Shown one piece after another: positions 58,366-64,000 of a stretch of DNA of 64,000 nucleotides. The first letter of the stretch is position 1. Every line of letters starts with the position of its first letter. The notes under the pieces are model-generated. The model was given only the letters and a program-made list of their open reading frames with translations, was not told where the DNA came from and did no database searches. The DNA comes from Simmondsia chinensis. Lineage: Eukaryota; Streptophyta; Magnoliopsida; Caryophyllales; Simmondsiaceae. The position numbers and the translations under genes are program-made. The DNA lies in the NCBI GenBank assembly GCA_018398585.1, contig JAGTTD010000002.1:34650186-34714185 (forward strand), read 5' to 3'.

Positions 58366-59190
58366 CGCCTTTTCTATATCGATGCGTATAAGCTTATATT
58401 CCTATGTGTATAGTTCTGTTTTCTCAGTGAGTTTGGGGCTTTTTTGGTATCGTTTTCTATTTGCAGGTTTATAGTTTTTGAAAAATTAGAAACTAATTTT
58501 TAAACACAGGTTTTTCAAGTTCTTGATTTTTTGTTTTAGCATTCATTCAAGCTAGAAGAATTGAAAACAAGAAATCAAAAATCATGAAAAAAATTGTTCA
58601 CGAATGTAGTTTTTAGTTTTGGAAAAACCAAAAACGATACTAAACACGCCCTTTAAGTGTGCAGTTTGGTCATGATCTATGATTGGCTTGTCTCAAATAG
58701 GGTTAAGTTTCTTGTTCGTTTTGGTGTGTGAGGAAGAATGAATGCAGTTTTGTAGTGTCAGAGAGGATCATTAGGATAGTTGAGGTACATGTATATAGAA
58801 TTTGGTTCCTTCTAGATGTCGGACTTGCAATCTTGTATAATAACTATTTCCTTATACTAGTTCCTTCAGCTCGAGGAATTGAAAATTTCTCTTGTAAATA
58901 ATCCGAGGTTGAGTATAATATGTTTTTAGTACTGCGTTTGTAGTTTTTGGTTTTGAGAATAACTCTTGATGATTTTCGGTTTTCTATTTTTTTTTCTCAA
59001 ACTAGAAGAAAAGTAAAATTAAAAAGAAGTCATTTTCAAAAAGCCTAATTTTTAATTTTTCAATAAACCAAAACTATAAATGGGAACCAGCACCAAACAT
59101 GCCTTAAGTTTTTGTTGTTAGATTGTCTGATATTTTGTTCTTTTGGGTACCTTTAACCCTACATTAGTAGCAATTAACATGTCATTTGTC
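58366..59190. other. 3' flank of the F-box gene
   Basis: Contains the untranslated tail of the gene and AT-rich DNA. A diverged direct repeat (TTTTGGTTTTTGAGAAT / ACTAGAAGAA...AACCAAAAAC; about 58440-58650 and 58935-59105) is visible, with GTTTTTAGTTTTT words in both. No further gene. Confidence 0.5.
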
Positions 59191-59290
59191 GGTCCCTAGT
59201 TTATCCTAATGGTTAGGATGACAGTTGGCGAAGCGTGGGATGTGAATTTCAATTCGGCATCCCCGAGGCTTTAATGATGTAAAAAAACTG
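59190..59290 (+). mobile_element. tRNA-derived SINE-like fragment
   Basis: GGTCCCTAGTTTATCCTAATGG...TAGGATG, then GAATTTCAATTCGGCATCC and an A-run, resembles a tRNA-headed SINE with A-box and B-box regions (the B box decayed from GGTTCGAATC). Only about 100 bp. The flanking duplication is not clear (TGTCATTTGTC / TGTCGTTTTCA is possible). Confidence 0.45.
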
Positions 59291-59391
59291 TCGTTTTCAA
59301 TTGGATAAAAAAAAGTTTGCTTCAGTGGAGAAAAATTGACATTTTCTAGTACGTAACTACTCTAATAGGGGAAATCATCTAATTTTGGTTT

Positions 59392-59429
<38 letters not shown>

Positions 59430-59432
59430 AAC
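59392..59432 (-). mobile_element. Poly(A)-tail-only retroinsertion
   Basis: A T-run of about 36 bases plus GAAC sits between ATCATCTAATTTTGGTTT (59374-59391) and ATCATCTAACTTTGGTTT (59433-59450), an 18-bp direct repeat with one difference. This is the footprint of target-primed insertion of a retroposon so truncated that only its tail was copied. Confidence 0.6.
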
Positions 59433-59499
59433 ATCATCTAACTTTGGTTTTTGGTAAATACCAAGTAGGTCCTAAGGATACCTAAATAATATTCCTCTT

Positions 59500-59720
59500 C
59501 AGGAGATATTTAAGTGTTTGTTTGAGGCATTAAATTAGAGCTTGAAATTAGAATTGCAAACCAAAGTTTCAACTTTATTTATTTATTTTTTTTTTTTGAA
59601 CACCGACTTTATTGTTTGGTTCACCTATTAAAATTGAAATTATAATTCCATTGTTCAATTCTATAAGATTGAGTTCTAACTAAAAAGCATCAATTTTGAT
59701 TCTTTTGACAGAGGAAAGAA
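59500..59720. repeat. Fragment related to the Tourist-like MITEs
   Basis: TGTTTGAGGCATTAAATTAGAGCTTGAAATTAGAATTG and CTATTAAAATTGAAATTATAATTCCATTG resemble the termini of the elements at 28025-30101. It is itself interrupted at 59580-59605 by a T-run ending GAACACCG between ACTTTATT duplications (59572-59579, 59606-59613). Confidence 0.4.
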
Positions 59721-60225
59721 TTGAAATTCTATATTGACTTCTTTTACCTGAAACTGAAAATGACTAGCTCTATTTGCTCAAACACAAGATTACTTGAAAG
59801 CAAAAGATTTTACTAGCCCTAAATTTGATCTAAAACATGAAATGACCTAAATCTTGAATGACTTGAACCTAAAATGACTCTGTCCGACTCAAACTCGATC
59901 TTATTTGACTCAAAGTTTAAAGTGATCCAATGCGATTATGTAATATAAGGATTCCGGAACTTGGAAATTAAAATTTTTTGTTGGCAATATATGGAAAATT
60001 TGAAGCGACCCAGTGTGACCCGCCTTATGTACTATATTTTTTTGAAAGTTGTTATGTAATAATTATGAGTTCATATTAGGACTTAATAATTTTTTTTACT
60101 AAAAAATGTTGATAGTAGACATGATTAGATAATATTTAGATGTCATTTCAAGATCTATTGGATCTTTTGTATATTAGTAGAAAATACTAAGAAGTACGTA
60201 ACATCATTTCTGTTTTGTAGAATTG
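59721..60225. other. AT-rich intergenic DNA with GACTTGA/TGACC motifs
   Basis: No gene. Degenerate CTTGAATGACTTGAACC words (59820-59930) resemble those inside the Tourist-like MITEs. Confidence 0.45.
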
Positions 60226-60241
60226 TTTAGAGCTTGATGGA

Positions 60242-60361
60242 CCTAAGAGGGTACCAACACGCAAGCATCGGATCCCGTTAGAACTCCGAAATTAAGCGTG
60301 CTTGAGCGACAGTGGTACCAAGATGGGTGACCTCTTGGGAAAGTCCTCGTGTTGCACCCCT
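60242..60361 (+). pseudogene. 5S rRNA-like sequence forming the head of copy A
   Basis: Full length (about 120 nt) but with perhaps 15-20 differences from the usual plant 5S, so not a functional rRNA gene. There is no array and no T-run terminator right after it; the sequence runs on into the SINE body. Confidence 0.85.
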
Positions 60362-60478
60362 CAAGTTGGGGGTTCACAGAAACAGCCTCCCTGAAAGGGG
60401 AATGCTGCATACATCCACCCCCTCCCCCAAACGTTGCTTAGGCGGAAGCCCTTAAAGCACTGAAAATGTTGCTTTTTT
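60242..60478 (+). mobile_element. 5S rRNA-headed SINE, full-length copy A
   Basis: A 237-bp insert has a 16-bp TSD with one difference (TTTAGAGCTTGATGGA at 60226-60241, TTTAGAGCTTGGTGGA at 60479-60494). The first 120 nt (60242-60361) align end to end with plant 5S rRNA: TACCA-CAC, CGGATCCC, AGAACTCCGAAATTAAGCGTGCTTGAGCG (promoter A-box region), GATGGGTGACCTCTTGGGA (C-box region, 60322-60340), GTCCTCGTGTTGCACCCC. The next 117 nt (GGGGGTTC, CTGCATACATC, a C-rich block, AGCACTGAAAATGTTG, T-run) are a LINE/SINE 3' end. The internal 5S promoter could drive RNA polymerase III transcription. Confidence 0.88.
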
Positions 60479-60494
60479 TTTAGAGCTTGGTGGA

Positions 60495-60808
60495 AAATCA
60501 CCGTACCGAAAAAAAAAAAAAACCAAAGATAACTCAAAATAATTCTTCGAAAATAACGTAAACGAGCTCGATAGCACACAGAACATGAGCAAATCCTTAT
60601 ATACCGAATCGTTCAACCAGTACAATTTTCATGGAGCATTGACTAACATTAAAAGCTTTGCTTAAAAAAGAATACGAATCATGTCTTTTTCTTAAGAAAA
60701 AAAAATAAATTAAAAAAATTAAACATGCCTAGTTTTTATCTACTCCTAGAAAAGTTGGCCTAAATCAATCCCATCGATTCATGGAATGATATCCTGTTTA
60801 AGGAAATT
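60495..60808. other. Spacer between the two 5S-headed SINEs
   Basis: AT-rich DNA of about 310 bp without a gene. It is unrelated to the interior of Cassandra-type elements, with no primer-binding site or purine tract beside the 5S-like units. Confidence 0.5.
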
Positions 60809-60824
60809 ACATGTGAATTTTATT

Positions 60825-61038
60825 AGAACTCCGAAATTAAGTATGTTTGAACAAAAGTAGTATCAAGATGGGCGACCTCCTTGGAAGTCCTCGTGTTACA
60901 CCTCTCAGGTTGGGGGTACTCAAAAACAGCCTCTCTTTAGGGTAGCACCCTAAAGGGGAAAGGGCTGCATATACCCCTCCTCCCGACCCTAAATAGGCAA
61001 GAGCCTTAGAACACTGAGAATGTTGTTTTTTTTTTTTC
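60825..61038 (+). mobile_element. 5S rRNA-headed SINE, 5'-truncated copy B
   Basis: The copy begins inside the 5S part (AGAACTCCGAAATTAAG, about 5S nt 47). It continues through GATGGGCGACCTCCTTGGA and GTCCTCGTGTTACACC, and crosses the same junction into the same body (CAGGTTGGGGGTACTC, GGGCTGCATATACC, ACACTGAGAATGTTG, T-run). It has its own 14-bp TSD, ACATGTGAATTTTA (60809-60822) and ACATGTGGATTCTA (61039-61052), with two differences. It was therefore inserted independently of copy A. Confidence 0.88.
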
Positions 61039-61052
61039 ACATGTGGATTCTA

Positions 61053-61416
61053 TCAATTTAGGACTCTTACGATATAGTTTTCTATTTATTTTTAAGAAAT
61101 TCAAAACCAAAATTTAAAAAACTGTTTCCAGATATGAATTTGCTTCTAAAAAGCCAAAAACTATTTTTTTCATAATTAGTGACAAAATCATAATACAAGT
61201 ATTTCGTAGAAACAAAACCTAAATCAATTCGCAGAAAAATAGGGAACAAAACAAAGACAAAAAAAAAAAATACTACTGACCAAGGAAACAAGATTACAGG
61301 ACGAAATACAGGCAAACAACCAACAAGGACTATAGATCTACTACCACCACTAGATAGTATGGACAAGGGAAAAAAGCTAAAAGCTACAAATAGAAAAGGA
61401 TTACAAGCATACTCTT
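61053..61416. other. AT-rich intergenic DNA
   Basis: No gene or element is recognised. The - strand open frame at 61082-61366 is hydrophobic by composition only. Confidence 0.5.
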
Positions 61417-61435
61417 AATTATTTTGATTGATCAA

Positions 61436-61626
61436 GACCCACGAGGGCCTTGCCTTAGTGATAGGAGGCAAGCGAGGAGATAGAATCTTATTTTAGGCCA
61501 AGAGGTCTGGAGTTCGATTCCCCTTTGAACCTCTTCTTGAGGAATTCCTGAGTTAACTGACTCTTGTAGTATGTGGTTCGCTGCAAGAGCTGAAGTTTAC
61601 CGACTAACCGAATTTCTTGTTAGCAA
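61436..61626 (+). mobile_element. tRNA-derived SINE with 19-bp TSD
   Basis: A 191-bp insert between AATTATTTTGATTGATCAA (61417-61435) and AATTATTTCGATTGATCAA (61627-61645), one difference. The head carries GCCTTGCCTTAGTGATAGG (A-box-like) and TCTGGAGTTCGATTCCC (B-box-like, GGTTCGANTCC), the two internal polymerase III promoter boxes of a tRNA. The body is plant SINE-like and unrelated to the 5S-headed family. Confidence 0.82.
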
Positions 61627-61645
61627 AATTATTTCGATTGATCAA

Positions 61646-64000
61646 ACCATCTGACACAAACAAGCTCCTTTGGGATGTCTCGGTAGTCAAAACTCCACCC
61701 CATTTCGGTTGGGTCCCAAAATTCAAGCTTTCCAACATATATATTTTTAATAAAGTAGAGTTGTTTTTGTTCGATAAAATCCAATATGGACAGTGCACCT
61801 GCAGCGAAAATACAGTAAAATGATCAATTAATTTTTAGTAAATTAAACTAGAAATTGCAGGAAAACAAAGTTGAAATAATGTAGTAAATTATGCAGTAAA
61901 ATACAGACAAAAATTCAGCGAAAAATTGTATAAATTTATGCAGTAAGTCGCAGTGCGAAATTGGCATAAATTGTCTAAACACATCAATCAAATACTACCA
62001 AAAGTGGAGAGATTGATAAGAATACCGAAGATACTGCGCCGTGGAAAATACTACTGTCTTAAAAGACAATTTCGCCACTGCTCCGGTGCAAACAGTTGTA
62101 TCGGCGACCGCCCTCCAGGATTAACACGGTCGTGCACTTGTTAGTAGTCGGGTAGGAGAACCGAAGAACCTTGCCCAAGAATTTGAGATAGTGAACCAGA
62201 GAAGAGAGAAGAGAAAAAAGAAACGTCGAGAGTGTCGTGTTTTTTGATAAAAAAAAATGTAGGAGAGTAACATACAAATTTATACTAAAAGTGAGGAGCA
62301 AAAATAAGAAATTGCAGAGGAAAAAATGCCAAGCATATCTCAAACGGTTTTTAGTGGTCGAAAATCAAGCAGCCATATCTCGTAATATTTGTTGGTAACA
62401 GCTTAATTAAAATCAAGGAGCACAGCACAGCGAGCGGGTGGCACGCGCGCGTGTGGTTTCCATTCTATCACCCATGGCTTAACTCAAATGGGAGGATTTA
62501 CGTATACCTATTTAAACCCTTTGAAACTCTCCTCCTTTTCCTATGTGGGATTCTAGTAAGTGATTATAATTTTATTTGTTTTTCCAATGTGGGATTAAGT
62601 TTAGCTTGTGTCATTTTTCCAACAATCCCCCACAAAGGATACAAGCGGAAAAGAAAGATAGGAATAGATTGGGCAAAGGGAGTTTAAGTTTTTCAGTGTC
62701 GATATCTCGGGACTTGAATCGTCACCTAGTGTAACCCAAGTTTAGGACCAACATCTTACAAGGTGACTTTCATCTTGAACCTCACAAGGGGTTGTATAGT
62801 CTTCCACTTGGACACATACCAAACTCCAGATCTCGGCAACTCCTGCGATTTGGCGCGTTTTATCGGCCATGCGCTCGTCCTGGATATTCATAAGCGCTCT
62901 AGAAGGCAAGTCTCAAACCTTCATAGGGAGTGGCCAGACTCCCACACCTACATAGGTGAATCTCATCAAGTGTGTGTTACTGTACACTACCAAACATATG
63001 GATATGTGTCGATTAAGAGCTAAAGCTCAACCTCACCCCTGGTAACATACATACAGTGTCCATCAAGTGCAAGCCTCGCTTACACCACCAAACATATGGC
63101 TATGGACCCATCTCCGCACTGTCATACCATAGGGAGGGACAATATAAAATATAGTGCATTCCTTGAATCACATTGAACCTGTTAAGACCAGGTTGGATAC
63201 ATCACAGTTTATTCATGTATAGACTTTAGTCCTGTCCCCTTCGATGTTTCCACAACCGTTTTACGACATAACGTCTTTATCAATGAATTCACAAGGTTCT
63301 TTTCAAAACTTACACAGTTTAGTGATATCACTTTTTTTTTTCAAGTAGACCGTTTACGATCTTATGCCTGAGACGAATAGGTCTCCTCTTGCCAAACCCA
63401 TCAAGTGTGTAGTGTCCACACCACCCGTTACGGAATATGGGTTAGGTTAAAGCATCAAGCTCAACCATCATACATGGCATTTCACACTGTATTACAACAA
63501 AGCGATACTTGAGAGAGTTGGCCACTGCCAACATCAATCTCGAGTTGCTCTCACCCCCCACATTGAGGTATCTACAACGAGCTATTAAACAGCTAGCTCC
63601 ATCACTTGCCAACTTTAACAAAAGTCAGTATAACAAAATATTGGAGCAAATATCATATCAATAAAATCATATCTCCACTCCAAGTACTCACATAGTACAC
63701 ATATCATACGCACATCGTATATATAGTTGGCACGAAAGACATGTACCGCAAAGTGTCACTTTCACATCTCATCACAATCGTGCAACATTATCATCAGATT
63801 AGTTCACAATAGACCATATACCCATTCTCACCATACTTAGTGTACATACGTTATTACTATTAGGGGTAGTCCATGTCTTACCAATATTGCATCAAATTTG
63901 GTGATATCAAGAGAAAGAGGTACATAAGACCATAATTCACAAGATGCCTTTTTCAATTCAACATAAGGCAATCCAAGCCTCTACAAGGCTCTCGAGCACA
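61646..64000. other. Repeat-like DNA of unknown type up to the window end
   Basis: No coding frame is recognised. At 61830-61960 AATTGCAGT/GCAGTAAAT words recur. Around 62036-62160 there is a GC-richer stretch (ACAATTTCGCCACTGCTCCGG, GGTCGTGCACTTG). From 62600 the sequence is evenly mixed with repeated phrases (CCAAACATATGG at about 62990 and 63093, CATCAAGTG at about 62967, 63062 and 63400). The look is of an LTR or untranslated part of a retrotransposon running past the window, but no ends, primer-binding site or proteins are visible. Confidence 0.4.

Noticed and set aside
60242..60361. A functional 5S rRNA gene
   Set aside because: Too many changes from plant 5S, no tandem array, no terminator directly after the 5S part, and a TSD that includes the SINE body.
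60226..61052. Reading the two 5S-like units as the LTRs of one Cassandra TRIM
   Set aside because: Each unit has its own, different target duplication directly at its ends, copy B is 5'-truncated, there is no primer-binding site or purine tract beside them, and the ends are not TG...CA.

Overview
The window is nuclear DNA from a flowering plant. It holds one recognisable host gene with spliced exons, and most of the rest is nested transposable elements. The lineages are ones seen in land-plant genomes: Tat-clade and chromovirus Ty3/gypsy, Ty1/copia, TRIM, Tourist-like MITEs and TTG-tailed SINE/LINE sequences. I cannot name the species. No bacterial, organellar or viral genome segment is evident, and many of the open frames are fragments of decayed retrotransposon genes.

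Layout: (1) 1-4676 is AT-rich intergenic DNA with microsatellites, a short SINE tail insertion and a terminal-inverted-repeat element (about 3079-3960). (2) 4677-16501 is a Tat-clade Ty3/gypsy element on the + strand, with gag-pol, a long antisense gene and two families of tandem repeats before its 3' LTR. (3) 16880-17411 is a complete TRIM, and 17620-19589 is a solo LTR of about 2 kb; both have intact target-site duplications (TSDs). (4) 20120-22484 is degenerate repeat and a minisatellite. (5) 22485-27967 is a chromodomain Ty3/gypsy element on the - strand, with a SINE/LINE 3' end inserted in its protease. (6) 28025-30101 holds two adjacent 1-kb Tourist-like MITEs. (7) 31680-32265 is a non-LTR retroelement 3' fragment on the - strand with a perfect 15-bp TSD. 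(8) 32777-46493 is a second Tat-clade element whose 3' LTR is split by a small LTR-PBS insertion. (9) 46667-50303 is a MITE-like element split by a non-autonomous LTR retrotransposon (47042-50018), whose only gene begins with an RRM resembling polypyrimidine-tract-binding protein (PTB). (10) 50999-53030 is a deleted Ty1/copia element. (11) 53980-58365 is the host gene, an F-box protein most like Arabidopsis At4g35930/FBS4. (12) 58366-64000 is intergenic DNA rich in SINEs.

The most unusual signal is a short retroposon family at 60242-60478 and 60825-61038. Copy A has a full-length 5S rRNA-like head (about 120 nt) joined to a body of about 117 nt. Copy B is 5'-truncated but keeps the same 5S/body junction. 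Each copy has its own TSD, so these are two separate insertions of one family and not a tandem 5S array. The body starts where homology starts to the 3' end of the non-LTR element at 31680-32265, the pattern expected when a SINE borrows the 3' recognition end of its partner LINE. A second notable signal is the PTB-like RRM carried by the LTR element at 47042-50018. A third is the antisense gene shared by both Tat elements, which carries canonical introns readable only on the - strand.
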